Shown here: positions 54,692 through 64,000 of the stretch, piece by piece
Layout: each line of letters starts with the position of its first letter
Numbering within the stretch: the stretch's first letter is position 1
Assembly (NCBI RefSeq): GCF_000520955.1
Contig: NZ_JACC01000001.1
Span: 186,001-250,000 of the forward strand
DNA from: Aquimarina pacifica
Lineage (GTDB): Bacteria > Bacteroidota > Bacteroidia > Flavobacteriales > Flavobacteriaceae
Direction of reading: 5' to 3'
Length of the DNA: 64,000 nucleotides
Position numbers and translations under genes: made by a program
The notes under the pieces: model-generated
What the model was told of the DNA's origin: nothing
Databases searched by the model: none
The model's input: only the letters and a program-made list of their open reading frames with translations

Positions 54692-56896
54692 ATGTCAAAA
54701 TTTCCATTTTATAATCAAGCCGAATCCAAAGATTGTGGTCCTACATGTATCAAAATTATAGCTAAATATTATGGAAAAGTACTCAACACACCTAGTTTAC
54801 GAACATTAAGCGAAACTACAAGAGAAGGTAGTTCTCTCTTAGGACTTAGTGAAGCTGTAGAGCAAATTGGTTTTAGATCATTGGGAGTCAAATTATCAAT
54901 GAATAAACTTGATGAGGTTCCTCTTCCTTGTATTATACACTGGAACAAAATTCATTACGTAGTTCTTTATGATGTAAAAACAAACCGAAGAGGTAAAACA
55001 ACCATTTATATTTCTGATCCTGCACACGGATTAATTACCTATACTAAAGAAGAATTCCTGAAGGCCTGGATTGGAAATAATGCAGACGAAAATACCGAAG
55101 AGGGAGTTGCACTACTGATAGAACCGACACCGAAATTTTATAATGATAACCTTGATGAAGAGGAACAAAAATTTGGTTTCAAATTCATATCTAAATATAT
55201 ATTCAAGTATAAAGCATTCATCTATCAACTTATATTAGGACTGCTTGCAGGAAGTTTACTTCAACTCATTACTCCTTTTCTTACTCAAAGCATTGTAGAT
55301 GTAGGAATCAAAAACCAAGACCTTGATTTTGTTTATTTGGTGCTAATAGCGATGCTGTCTTTATTTGTTGGCAGAACATTAATAGATGTATTAAGAAGTT
55401 GGATTTTATTGCATTTGAGTACACGAATTAATATTTCGTTGATCTCAGATTTTTTCATAAAACTTATGAATTTACCTATCTCCTATTTTGACGTAAAAAT
55501 GACAGGAGACCTTTTACAAAGAATTAATGATCATAAAAGAATAGAGCAGATACTTACTATGTCATCGCTTAATGTTTTATTCTCTATGGTAAATCTAATA
55601 GTATTTAGCATTGTATTGATTTATTATAGTCTTCCTATTTTCGGAATTTTTGCCGTCGGTAGCACACTGTATTTTGCTTGGGTTCTTATTTTTTTTAAAA
55701 AGCGTAAAAAATTAGACTACAAACGTTTTTCACAAATTAGTGAGGAACAAAGTAAGGTTATTGAGTTAGTAAATGGAATGCAAGAAATAAAACTTCATAA
55801 CGCCGAAAAAAGAAAACGCTGGAACTGGGAGTTTGTACAGGCAAAACTATTCAGAATATCTATTGAAAATCTTGCATTAGAACAATATCAGAGTGTAGGA
55901 TCTGCTTTTATAAATGAATTAAAAAATATATTGATTACCGTATTCTCTGCAAAATTGGTTATTGACGGAGAAATTACATTGGGTATGATGCTTGCTATAA
56001 CTGCTATTGTAGGCCAATTAAATGCTCCTATCGCACAACTTATTAATTTTTTACGCGAATTACAGGACGCCCAAATCTCATTAGAACGTCTCGGAGAAAT
56101 TCATAATAAAGAAGATGAGGAACATACCGGAGACGAAAAAATAAGGGATATTGCAGAAAACGTTGGTTTTGACATTAAAAATTTAAGTTTTAGATATGTT
56201 GGATCAGATAAGCATGTGTTAGAAGACCTTAGCCTATCTATTCCCTCAAATAAAATAACAGCCATTGTAGGTGTAAGCGGTAGCGGAAAAACAACATTAA
56301 TGAAACTACTTCTCAAATTTTATGAACCCGTAGATGGTCAAATTTTTGTTGGCAACCATGACCTTAAAAATGTATCTCAAAAATTCTGGAGAGATCAGTT
56401 CGGAGTAGTTATGCAAGAGGGATATATATTTAATGATACCATTGCCAATAATATTGCCGTCGGTGAAGATTATGTAGACAAAAAAAAATTGGCCCATGCC
56501 ATTGATGTTGCCAATATCAAAGAATTTATAGAATCACTCCCATTATCATACAATACCAAAATAGGACTAGAAGGAGTCGGATTAAGCACAGGTCAAAAAC
56601 AACGTTTATTTATTGCACGAGCAGTTTATAAAAACCCACGATTCCTCTTCTTCGATGAAGCTACTTCTGCCCTAGATGCAAATAATGAAAAAGTGATCAT
56701 GGAAAAATTAGATACTTTTTTTGAAAATAAAACAGTAATGGTAATAGCTCATCGATTAAGCACTGTAAAAAATGCACATCAAATAGTAGTGCTAGACAAA
56801 GGAAAAATTGCCGAGGTAGGAAACCATGAAATGCTTATTGCTAAGAAAGGAAACTATTATAACCTAGTCAAGAACCAACTTGAATTAGGAAAATAA
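54692..56896 (+). CDS. Peptidase-containing (C39) ABC exporter
   Basis: A 734-residue transporter that cleaves a leader peptide from its substrate and exports it. Residues 1-140 are the C39 peptidase with Cys15 (KDCGPTCIK), His89 (WNKIHYVVLYD) and Asp109 (SDPAHG). Six transmembrane helices follow (about 165-440), then the ATPase with Walker A GVSGSGKTTL, signature GLSTGQKQR, Walker B FLFFDEATSALD and H-loop MVIAHRLST. It matches the bacteriocin/quorum-peptide exporter family. It is followed 32 bases later by an HlyD-type adaptor. No substrate with a double-glycine leader was found beside it. Confidence 0.95.
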   Translation: MSKFPFYNQAESKDCGPTCIKIIAKYYGKVLNTPSLRTLSETTREGSSLLGLSEAVEQIGFRSLGVKLSMNKLDEVPLPCIIHWNKIHYVVLYDVKTNRRGKTTIYISDPAHGLITYTKEEFLKAWIGNNADENTEEGVALLIEPTPKFYNDNLDEEEQKFGFKFISKYIFKYKAFIYQLILGLLAGSLLQLITPFLTQSIVDVGIKNQDLDFVYLVLIAMLSLFVGRTLIDVLRSWILLHLSTRINISLISDFFIKLMNLPISYFDVKMTGDLLQRINDHKRIEQILTMSSLNVLFSMVNLIVFSIVLIYYSLPIFGIFAVGSTLYFAWVLIFFKKRKKLDYKRFSQISEEQSKVIELVNGMQEIKLHNAEKRKRWNWEFVQAKLFRISIENLALEQYQSVGSAFINELKNILITVFSAKLVIDGEITLGMMLAITAIVGQLNAPIAQLINFLRELQDAQISLERLGEIHNKEDEEHTGDEKIRDIAENVGFDIKNLSFRYVGSDKHVLEDLSLSIPSNKITAIVGVSGSGKTTLMKLLLKFYEPVDGQIFVGNHDLKNVSQKFWRDQFGVVMQEGYIFNDTIANNIAVGEDYVDKKKLAHAIDVANIKEFIESLPLSYNTKIGLEGVGLSTGQKQRLFIARAVYKNPRFLFFDEATSALDANNEKVIMEKLDTFFENKTVMVIAHRLSTVKNAHQIVVLDKGKIAEVGNHEMLIAKKGNYYNLVKNQLELGK

Positions 56897-56928
56897 GTTA
56901 TAATTTACGAATTAAGAATTACTAAATA

Positions 56929-58221
56929 ATGCCAGAAACATTAGACGACATACAACTCCGTAGTGAAGAAGTACAAGAAATTCTGACTCGAGTACCTCAT
57001 TGGATGATTCGATGGGGTAACCTATTGATTTTAGTATTGGTATTATTATTACTTTTTCTTTCTTGGTTAATTAAATATCCAGACGTAATACCTGCCGAAG
57101 CAATTATAACAACGCGAATACCACCGCAAAAAGAATATGCCAAAGTAACCGAAAAAATCGAGTCAATTTTGGTTAAGGATAATCAGAGGGTATCTCAAGG
57201 CACTCCCCTAGCCATCTTACAAAGTAGCGCTAATTATAAAGATATATTTTTATTAAAATCAGTTATCGATACTATAACTATTAGTAACGAATCTTTTAGT
57301 TTCCCTATTGATGAACTGCCAATCTTATTTCTTGGCGAAATCGAAACCAATTTTGCCTTATTCGAAAACAGTTATTCTGAATATATTCTTAATAAAGAGC
57401 TACAGCCTTTTTCTAATGAAGCTATTGCAAATGAAGTTTCTCTATCTGAACTATATAGAAGACTAGAAAGCCTTAAAGCACAAAAAAGACTAAACAAAAC
57501 TGAATTAGATTTTAATAAAAGAGAATTATTACGTCAAAAAAGTCTTTTTGAAAAAGGAGTAATCTCTGCTCAGGAATATGAAGGAAAAGAACTCGAATTT
57601 TTGCAGGCCAAACGAACCTATGAAAATAATGATGTGCAATTATCTCAGATTACAGAAAGTATAAGTAATGCATCAAAAACATCAAAAGGAACAGAAATTA
57701 ATAAGAGAAAAGAGGAAATAAAATTATTTAAAAAAGTATTACAATCATTCGGACAACTAAAAAAGAGCATAAAAGATTGGGAACTAAAATATGTACTCTC
57801 TGCTGATATTAGCGGTCGTGTTTCTTTTCTAAATTATTGGACTGTAAACCAAACAGTGGCTCTTGGTGATCTTATTTTTATCATTATTCCCTCAGAATCT
57901 TCTTCCTATTTAGCAAAAATAAAAGCACCTGCTCAGAATTCAGGAAAAATAAAAATTGGACAAACCGCCAATATTAGATTAGAAAACTTTCCTGATGACG
58001 AATTCGGAACGCTCAAAGGAAAAGTAAAACATATTTCTCTTTTACCAGACAAAGAAGGACTTTACCTTATTGATGTAGCGTTACCAGACAAACTTATTAC
58101 AACATACAGCAAAGAAATTCCTTTTAAACAAGAAATGAGAGGTATGGTAGAGATCATTACTGAAGATCTTCGTCTAATAGAACGTTTTTTCTATCAGTTT
58201 AGAAATTTAATGGATAAGTAA
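56929..58221 (+). CDS. HlyD-type secretion adaptor (membrane fusion protein)
   Basis: A 430-residue periplasmic adaptor with one N-terminal helix (about 28-48: LLILVLVLLLLFLSWLI), a barrel-sandwich motif (KVTEKIESILVKDNQRVSQGTPLAIL), a coiled-coil hairpin (about 175-290: LESLKAQKRLNKTELDFNKRELLRQKSLFEKGVISAQEYEGKELEF) and the second lipoyl half (LSADISGRVSFLNYWTVNQTVALGD). Partner of the C39 exporter just upstream; a TolC-like outer-membrane protein is not in the window. Confidence 0.92.
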   Translation: MPETLDDIQLRSEEVQEILTRVPHWMIRWGNLLILVLVLLLLFLSWLIKYPDVIPAEAIITTRIPPQKEYAKVTEKIESILVKDNQRVSQGTPLAILQSSANYKDIFLLKSVIDTITISNESFSFPIDELPILFLGEIETNFALFENSYSEYILNKELQPFSNEAIANEVSLSELYRRLESLKAQKRLNKTELDFNKRELLRQKSLFEKGVISAQEYEGKELEFLQAKRTYENNDVQLSQITESISNASKTSKGTEINKRKEEIKLFKKVLQSFGQLKKSIKDWELKYVLSADISGRVSFLNYWTVNQTVALGDLIFIIIPSESSSYLAKIKAPAQNSGKIKIGQTANIRLENFPDDEFGTLKGKVKHISLLPDKEGLYLIDVALPDKLITTYSKEIPFKQEMRGMVEIITEDLRLIERFFYQFRNLMDK

Positions 58222-58550
58222 TAAACCACTGGTTGTAGAATTTTGCTACATTAATCTACTATTGTGTTACTATCACCACAACACATATACTACTGAAAAT
58301 GATTTATGTATCCTTTCAAAAACAGTATGACATCCATTAGATAGTGGTGCACTAATATTTATTCCTAAATACCAAGTTCGTATCCCTTAGTATATACTAT
58401 GACAATTAATTTTAGCCCATTCTATAATTAAATTATTATCATCTTTCTAGAGCAACCATTACACAAAATAACATTCAACACACTATTCCCTAACAATTCA
58501 TTAATTTTTTAAGTTTATATTTGAGAAACAAACTAAACTTAAAACTATTT
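58222..58550. other. 329-base gap after the export genes
   Basis: AT-rich sequence searched on the plus strand for short reading frames with a Gly-Gly leader suited to the C39 exporter; none found. No hairpin with a T-run was recognised. Confidence 0.5.
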
Positions 58551-59507
58551 ATGAAAACTCACACAAAGTATCTTAGCAAATTTTATTTTTTAATTTTGGG
58601 AGTATTATCTGTTGCTTGTAGTACAGATGATTCTGATGTATTTGAAACATCAGACACCATCCAAAGTAAAATAAGCCATACAGATGCTGCGATTGCAGCT
58701 CGATATGCGCCTATATTTTTTCAGGATGTAGACATTACCGATGGTTGGTGTAGAAATCAATCAAAAAGTGGATCTGCAGATTGGATAACTGCCGTCGATT
58801 ATGATGGTGATTGGAAAACTGGAAATAACTGGGATAATATGGTCTCAGGAAGAGATTCGGGTAAACTAATCCCTTATGTATATTATTATGTAACCTATAC
58901 TGAAACTCATTTCTTTATTCTCTATAGCGTTTATCATCCGCGAGATTGGACCGACATTCCTTTTTTATGCTCTTTGGATTCGCATGAAAATGATATGGAA
59001 GCTGTATTAATTACTGCAACAAGAAAATCAACCGGAGGATTCGGAGGTGTCATTGACGCCCAAACCATATGGCATACTGAAGTTTATGACTACTCATCTA
59101 GTGAATTACAACTTAACAACAGTACTGTTGCCAAAATGTTTATTGAAGCCAAGGGTCATGGTATTCGAGCTTACGCGGGCTCTTCTGACCAAGACGGAAC
59201 GTATATCAAATATTACTATAATGTAGCACAAGCAGTAAGCCCAGATAAAGAGTCTGATAATTTACCACAAAATGTACATTACAACCTTTTACCATTAGAA
59301 ACTACATTATGGCTTCAGCGTAATAATCCCGAAACAATTACTGGCACTGCTTTGGTTGGTGATAATGGTAACGGTAGTAATAAAGCAAGTTCTCCTTGGG
59401 GATGGGAAAATGGTATGATTTGCAAAAACCCTGCGCAATATTTAAAAAGCAAATACGGATGGTCTGATTTTTCTACAGATTATATTAGTGATACACCTAT
59501 CCAATAA
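58551..59507 (+). CDS. Secreted lipoprotein of unknown function
   Basis: A 318-residue lipoprotein (ILGVLSVAC, acylated C23). The mature part starts near DAAIAARYAPIFFQDVD and has WCRNQSKSGSADWITAVDYDGDWKTGNNW, YYYVTYTETHFFILYSVYHPRDW and LDSHENDMEAVLITATR. The acidic/aromatic pattern recalls VPS62/necrosis-type beta-sandwich proteins (motifs RYAP and HENDME), but I would not assign the family firmly. ATG at 58551 follows a TTG-only extension. It is the next gene after the exporter pair; a functional link is possible but not shown. A perfect 14-bp terminator follows. Confidence 0.75.
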   Translation: MKTHTKYLSKFYFLILGVLSVACSTDDSDVFETSDTIQSKISHTDAAIAARYAPIFFQDVDITDGWCRNQSKSGSADWITAVDYDGDWKTGNNWDNMVSGRDSGKLIPYVYYYVTYTETHFFILYSVYHPRDWTDIPFLCSLDSHENDMEAVLITATRKSTGGFGGVIDAQTIWHTEVYDYSSSELQLNNSTVAKMFIEAKGHGIRAYAGSSDQDGTYIKYYYNVAQAVSPDKESDNLPQNVHYNLLPLETTLWLQRNNPETITGTALVGDNGNGSNKASSPWGWENGMICKNPAQYLKSKYGWSDFSTDYISDTPIQ

Positions 59508-59558
59508 TTAAATATCCTCTTAATTATTTAGGAAGATTTTATATATAAATTTAAAAAC

Positions 59559-59602
59559 AAAAAGAGGAGGTTATAATTTTTCAACCTCCTCTTTTTGTTT
59601 AA
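59559..59602 (+). terminator. Intrinsic terminator after the lipoprotein gene
   Basis: Perfect 14-bp stem AAAAAGAGGAGGTT / AACCTCCTCTTTTT (59559-59572, 59583-59596) and a 10-base loop, bidirectional by virtue of A and T runs. The following 250 bases to 59860 are AT-rich without a gene. Confidence 0.9.
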
Positions 59603-59859
59603 CCAATTCTTTTTCAAGTCAAAAAAAGTAAATTCACATTAACTTTAGACAAAAAAACTTATCAAAAAAAAAATCACTTAAAATCAATAATTTAAATATT
59701 GAAATCGTTAAAAAAAGCAAATTACTTATTTATAAATTCCCAAATATTTGTTCATAACTCATCTTAAAATGATATTCATAGTTTTATTATTATTTTCAAA
59801 CAAATAAACAAATGTTAATTTTTTTAACTATATTTAATATATTCTAATTGCCCCAAAGC

Positions 59860-61329
59860 ATGGAAAAATATTTGATAATGTTAAAATTTGTTGTTGTTGT
59901 TTTGATTTCATCAAGTACAAGTTTATTCTCACAATCTCTAAATGACTATAGATCAACTACAGATGGAGATTGGGACGATCCTTTGACATGGCAAGTATAT
60001 AATGGATCCTCTTGGGTTGGGGCGACAAACTACCCTGGAGAAGTTTCTGGTACAAATAACGTGTCAATAGAAGGAGGAAATTCTGTAGACCTCAATACTA
60101 CAATTCCAAATAGTATTAATTCTCTGACTGTGGGAGATGGCATAGGAGGTACGGATACTTTAGAAGTATCCAATACTTCAAGTTTGAACACATTATTAAT
60201 AACAATAGAAGATGGTGGATATGCTACTTGGACTTCGAATGTTACTCTTTTTCTTCCTGAGGGAGCGGCGGTTATTATTATCCCTTCTGGTAGTTTAGAT
60301 ACATCAAGGCCTTGTAGTGCGGCTAAAAGAATCCAAATAGGTACAATTATCTATTCTACATGTAATGGCGGGGCGGGAGCTGACTACTCCTTTGATGATC
60401 TTAATAACGCGGGAGGAAGCCTTAGTGTTACTCCTAGCTCCAATAGTCCTATATGTCCTAGCGAGACACTTACCCTAATGGCTAACCCATCAGGAACTGG
60501 TAGTGGCAGCGCTACTATTAGCTGGACAGGTACAGGACCGGGAAGCTATTCCTTTAGTTCTTCATTAGAAAATCCAACAGAGACAGGACTAAGTTCTGGG
60601 ACATATACATATACAGCGACCATATCTGATGGTTCTATTAGCAATACAAACTCTATTGATGTTATAGTAGATACGCAACCAAGCACTCCCATAAGTGGAG
60701 GGAATCAAACCGTCTGTCGTAATGCAAGTACATTTCCAACACTTACTGTAACAATAAATGCGGGAGAAACAGTAGATTGGTATACAAATAACATAGGTGG
60801 TACATTACTCCTTAGTTCAAGTACAAATTATACGCCATCCAGTGCTGGTGATTATTATGCAGAGACCCGAAACACAACAACAGGATGTATAAGCGCTACC
60901 AGAACTAAAATCACTTTATCTCTAAAATCATGTAATGTAATAACCAATAGGAGAATTACGTATCGTGTGGGAGCCACTCTTGATGTTCCGATCGGGACAT
61001 TAACCAATGACTTAATTATTAATTATTTTGATGATGGACAAAATGGTTCTGGTAATTCTTATCAACTACAAGCGCAAAATAATACTGCGATCGGTTTCAA
61101 TTATCAAATATGGGTTCAGAACGTTCCATACTCAAGTATACCTGGATTAAATTTAGGCAACCATACTCTCAAAATAAAAGATAATGGAGATGGCACATAT
61201 AACTATCTTTTTACCAGTATTACTGCCTTGGGAGCTTATCAAAACACAATAATTAATGGATCAGGTGGAGCCCCATCACCTCTGGGAATAGGCATTGACT
61301 GCGGATGTATTACTTTTTACAAAATATAA
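59860..61329 (+). CDS. Secreted adhesin-like protein with Ig/PKD-type domains
   Basis: A 489-residue protein with a signal peptide (MLKFVVVVLISSSTSLFSQ). Residues about 25-175 carry the Bacteroidota surface-protein opening DYRSTTDGDWDDPLTWQVYNGSSW and NSINSLTVGDGIGG. Two Ig-like/PKD-like modules follow: SLSVTPSSNSPICPSETLTLMANPSGTGSG and GNQTVCRNASTFPTLTVTINAGETVDWYTN. The C-terminal domain (RITYRVGATLDVPIGTLTNDLI) is beta-rich but lacks an obvious T9SS sorting tail. ATG at 59860 was chosen over a TTG 12 bases upstream. Probably a surface adhesin or repeat protein. Confidence 0.8.
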   Translation: MEKYLIMLKFVVVVLISSSTSLFSQSLNDYRSTTDGDWDDPLTWQVYNGSSWVGATNYPGEVSGTNNVSIEGGNSVDLNTTIPNSINSLTVGDGIGGTDTLEVSNTSSLNTLLITIEDGGYATWTSNVTLFLPEGAAVIIIPSGSLDTSRPCSAAKRIQIGTIIYSTCNGGAGADYSFDDLNNAGGSLSVTPSSNSPICPSETLTLMANPSGTGSGSATISWTGTGPGSYSFSSSLENPTETGLSSGTYTYTATISDGSISNTNSIDVIVDTQPSTPISGGNQTVCRNASTFPTLTVTINAGETVDWYTNNIGGTLLLSSSTNYTPSSAGDYYAETRNTTTGCISATRTKITLSLKSCNVITNRRITYRVGATLDVPIGTLTNDLIINYFDDGQNGSGNSYQLQAQNNTAIGFNYQIWVQNVPYSSIPGLNLGNHTLKIKDNGDGTYNYLFTSITALGAYQNTIINGSGGAPSPLGIGIDCGCITFYKI

Positions 61330-61728
61330 AAAAGCATTGTATTTTTAAACTGAAAAATTATAAATTCTTCTGTACTTTTTCATAGGCAACATTAGATAGA
61401 CGAAACATAAAAAGTTATTCGAACTAATAACAACCATAAATTTAATAATCAATTTACTACGCATCCTAAACAACAATGTGCTTTAGTTAGTCAACATGTA
61501 TCAAATCTACCGTATTCTTTTTCGTTCGACAGCATCATTCACAAAAAATAAATCTCTAAAAACTTAAGTTACCTTTAAGATATATTGAAAGAAAAATATC
61601 GGATATTATCAAATAAACCTTTTTAAAAATACTTTTACTTAATTCACTATTTGTGAATACTTAAACTTTTTAAAAAAGACAAACTCGCTATCAATTCAGA
61701 GTTACTATTAACACAAAAAAATGAAAAA
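61330..61728. other. 399-base intergenic region
   Basis: AT-rich region upstream of the DJ-1-like gene; no reading frame, hairpin or RNA gene was recognised. Confidence 0.5.
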
Positions 61729-62409
61729 ATGAAAAACATATTATTTGTTTTAACAAGTCATGAAGATTTAGGGAACACAGGACATAAAACTGGTTTCTGG
61801 ATAGAAGAATTTGCAGCTCCTTATTATCTCTTAAAAGATAACGGAGTTGCAATAACTCTTGCTTCTCCCAAAGGTGGTCTGCCACCTATCGATCCCAAAA
61901 GTGCTACACCAGATTTTCAGACTTCTGCTACGCTACAATTTAATGATGACATCGAAACCAAGGAACTTTTATCTAAAACATTAAAACTAGAAACAATCGA
62001 TTCGTCGGATTATGATGCGGTATTTTATCCCGGGGGCCACGGACCACTTTGGGATTTGGCAGAGGATAAAAACTCTATTGCTTTGATAGAAGATTTTTAT
62101 AAAAACAACAAACCTGTAAGTGCTGTTTGCCATGCACCTGCAGTATTTAAAAACACAAAAAATATCGATGGTACTCCCTTGGTAAAAGATAAAAAAGTAA
62201 CAGGTTTTACCAATACAGAAGAAGATGCTGTACAATTAACTTCTGTCGTTCCCTTTTTGGTTGAAGATATGCTTAAAGAAAATGGAGGCAAGTATTCTAA
62301 AGGTGAAGATTGGACTCCCTTTGCTCAAGAAGATGGTTTATTAATTACAGGGCAAAATCCAGCTTCATCAGAGTTAGTCGCAGAATTATTACTAAAAAAA
62401 CTGAATTAA
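61729..62409 (+). CDS. DJ-1/PfpI-family (Hsp31-like) protein
   Basis: A 226-residue class I glutamine-amidotransferase-like protein. The nucleophile elbow AVCHAPAVF carries the catalytic Cys, followed by His; the catalytic Glu-region motif is DAVFYPGGHGPLWDL and early residues GFWIEEFAAPYYLLKDNGVAITLASPKGG are typical of the Hsp31/glyoxalase III-like subgroup. Members remove methylglyoxal or act as holdase chaperones. Monocistronic with a good terminator. Confidence 0.9.
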   Translation: MKNILFVLTSHEDLGNTGHKTGFWIEEFAAPYYLLKDNGVAITLASPKGGLPPIDPKSATPDFQTSATLQFNDDIETKELLSKTLKLETIDSSDYDAVFYPGGHGPLWDLAEDKNSIALIEDFYKNNKPVSAVCHAPAVFKNTKNIDGTPLVKDKKVTGFTNTEEDAVQLTSVVPFLVEDMLKENGGKYSKGEDWTPFAQEDGLLITGQNPASSELVAELLLKKLN

Positions 62410-62438
62410 TACCTGTATTTGTTCTCATAGAAAGAAAA

Positions 62439-62475
62439 TCCCGATGTAGATTAAAAAATACATCGGGACTTTTTT
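62439..62475 (+). terminator. Convergent terminator between the DJ-1-like and DUF885 genes
   Basis: Perfect 10-bp stem TCCCGATGTA / TACATCGGGA (62439-62448, 62459-62468) followed by CTTTTTT on the plus strand. Confidence 0.88.
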
Positions 62476-62525
62476 ATAACTAATTTATTATATCTGTTAA
62501 GACAGCATTAATAAGAATTACTATG

Positions 62526-64000
62526 CTACAATGCACTTATTTCTTCTTTGTTTCTATCTGACTTCTTTGATGATATCCATAAAGCCACTAATTCTTCAAG
62601 TACATTTAGAGGTACAGGGCCATTAGTTAATACCACATCATGAAACTCTCTTATATCAAATTTTTCTCCTAGTACTTTTTTGGCATCTTCTCTTAATTCA
62701 AGAATTTTATTCATTCCTATTTTATATGCTGTTGCTTGGCTTGGCATTACAATATGGCGCTCAACCATTTTTATGGCATCGCTTTCTGCGTTTGGTGTAT
62801 TATCAGTATAATATGCAATCCCTTGCTCTCTTGTCCATTTTTTAGCATGAATTCCTGTATCTACTACTAATCTACATGCTCTCCAAAGCTCCATGGCTAA
62901 TCTACCAAAATCAGAATAAGGATCTTTATATGCACCTATTTCTTTGGGTAAAAACTCTGAATAGAGTCCCCAACCCTCTACATATGCTGTATATCTTCCG
63001 TGCTTCCTAAATTTGGGTACATCTTTTAATTCCTGTGCTATCGATATTTGCATATGATGCCCTGGGATTCCTTCATGATATGCAAGGGCTTCCATCTGAT
63101 ACTTCGGCATAGCCGACATATCATATAGGTTGGCATAGTAACTCCCTGGTCGTGTGCCATCAGGCGTACCTCTTTGATAAAATGCTTTTCCGGCACTTTT
63201 CTCTCTAAATGCTTCTACTGCTTTTACAATGATATCAGCTTTTGGTTTGGTTATAAAAAGTTGATCAAGTTTTGTCTTCATAGAATCAATCAATACTGCG
63301 GCCTGACCTAAATATTCCTCTTTTCCTTCTGGGGTATCCAGAAAATAAAATTGCTTGTCCTCTTTCATAAAAGAAAAGAAATCCTTCAAGGTTCCTTCAT
63401 AAGATACTTGCTTCATCACATCCTTCATTTCATTATGAATACGTGCTACTTCCGTAAGCCCTAACTCATGAATTTCTTCTGCAGTCATTTCTGTTGTAGT
63501 AGTTCGTTTTAATGCATTATTATAAAAGGCTATTCCTTTAGGAAATTTCCAGGCACCGTCTTCGGTTGTAGCTCTTTGCTCTTGTTCTTTCAGAAGGGAA
63601 ATAAGTGAATCAAAACCTGGCTTCACCCCTTCTAACAAGGCTTTTTTTGCACCTTCTAACAACGAATTTTCTTCTTCTTCAGGAAGTTCTAAAGCTGCCA
63701 CTTTAGTACTAAAATCTGCAAATAATGTACTTTGTTTATTCGATGTATCAAATGGCTGACCGGTGATTACATTTTGGCAATCATCAAGTACTTTAGAAAA
63801 CACGAATTTGGGTAAAAGTATTCCATTCTTTTCTCTTATTTTGATGTTTTCAACCACTTGTAAAAACATTTCATCTATACCATTAAGCCTCGAAATATAA
63901 GCTTCTGCATCACTTTTATTTTCTATCCTATGCATATTAATCATAAAAGCAGGAATCTCAGACTGAACCCCATGCATTTGATTTACAGGATAGGTATAAA
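62526..64000 (-). CDS. DUF885-family metallopeptidase-like protein (5' end beyond window)
   Basis: Open from the stop at 62526 to the right edge with no break: the frame continues upstream of Met 63977 as YTYPVNQ, matching DUF885, so the true N-terminus (with an expected signal peptide) is outside. About 490 of an expected 590-620 residues are present. The zinc motif HEGIPGHHMQ lies near residue 303 of the visible part, with the Glu-bearing YVEGWGLYSE about 35 residues later and MPSQATAYKIGMNKILELRE near the end. Presumed periplasmic peptidase. Confidence 0.92.
   Translation of the reverse strand, partial: YTYPVNQMHGVQSEIPAFMINMHRIENKSDAEAYISRLNGIDEMFLQVVENIKIREKNGILLPKFVFSKVLDDCQNVITGQPFDTSNKQSTLFADFSTKVAALELPEEEENSLLEGAKKALLEGVKPGFDSLISLLKEQEQRATTEDGAWKFPKGIAFYNNALKRTTTTEMTAEEIHELGLTEVARIHNEMKDVMKQVSYEGTLKDFFSFMKEDKQFYFLDTPEGKEEYLGQAAVLIDSMKTKLDQLFITKPKADIIVKAVEAFREKSAGKAFYQRGTPDGTRPGSYYANLYDMSAMPKYQMEALAYHEGIPGHHMQISIAQELKDVPKFRKHGRYTAYVEGWGLYSEFLPKEIGAYKDPYSDFGRLAMELWRACRLVVDTGIHAKKWTREQGIAYYTDNTPNAESDAIKMVERHIVMPSQATAYKIGMNKILELREDAKKVLGEKFDIREFHDVVLTNGPVPLNVLEELVALWISSKKSDRNKEEISAL

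Overview
The window comes from an AT-rich genome of the Bacteroidota, almost certainly a marine member of the Flavobacteriaceae. Supporting signs are promoters of the TAnnTTTG type, the scarcity of Shine-Dalgarno sequences, SusC-type CarboxypepD_reg repeats, M13 and S41 peptidases with lipoprotein signals, a short T9SS-like C-terminal segment, and CcsB/CcsA (system II) cytochrome maturation. The genus cannot be fixed from the sequence alone. No tRNA, rRNA, CRISPR array, insertion sequence or phage gene was seen.

Layout. 1-2.1 kb: most of ilvD (its C-terminus lies off the left edge), preceded by a Val/Ile-rich leader peptide and an intrinsic terminator, a textbook attenuator arrangement. 2.1-4.9 kb: a compact operon of a small soluble protein, a seven-helix membrane protein, a HisKA_3 kinase and a NarL-type regulator, with twin AGGGG/CCCCT palindromes upstream. 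5-8.5 kb: a 5-oxoprolinase operon (pxpABC) led by an Nramp-fold transporter that lacks the usual metal ligands. 8.7-21.6 kb: housekeeping and accessory genes (YifB ATPase, aspartate kinase with a divergent ACT-like protein, M13 peptidase, hybrid kinase, S41 peptidase, small hypotheticals).

22.4-51.3 kb is the heart of the window: a nitrate/nitrite assimilation island. It has a fused nitrate reductase (Mo-bisMGD + FAD/NAD + BFD domains) with a rubredoxin-tailed partner, two uptake systems (NarK-type MFS and NrtABCD ABC transporter), an outer-membrane porin-like protein, NirB/NirD, a DUF4202 protein, a secreted protein with two PilJ-type nitrate-sensing motifs, a PilJ-containing NarX-like kinase and a NarL-type regulator. 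Divergent from the reductase is an eight-gene operon: globin, Tll0287/DUF3365-type haem lipoprotein, membrane b-type-like protein, FAD/NAD/[2Fe-2S] reductase, pentahaem and monohaem cytochromes c, and CcsB/CcsA. Six promoters of the island share one arrangement: a 16-bp palindrome close to TAAGTATTAATACTTA whose last two bases are the first two of the -7 element TAnnTTTG. This links the poorly understood globin/cytochrome operon to nitrate assimilation.

51.3-64 kb: a sugar/glycolysis group (BadF-type N-acetylglucosamine kinase-like protein, gapA, pfkA), a C39-peptidase ABC exporter with its HlyD-type adaptor, two secreted proteins, a DJ-1/PfpI-like protein, and the C-terminal part of a DUF885 protein running off the right edge.
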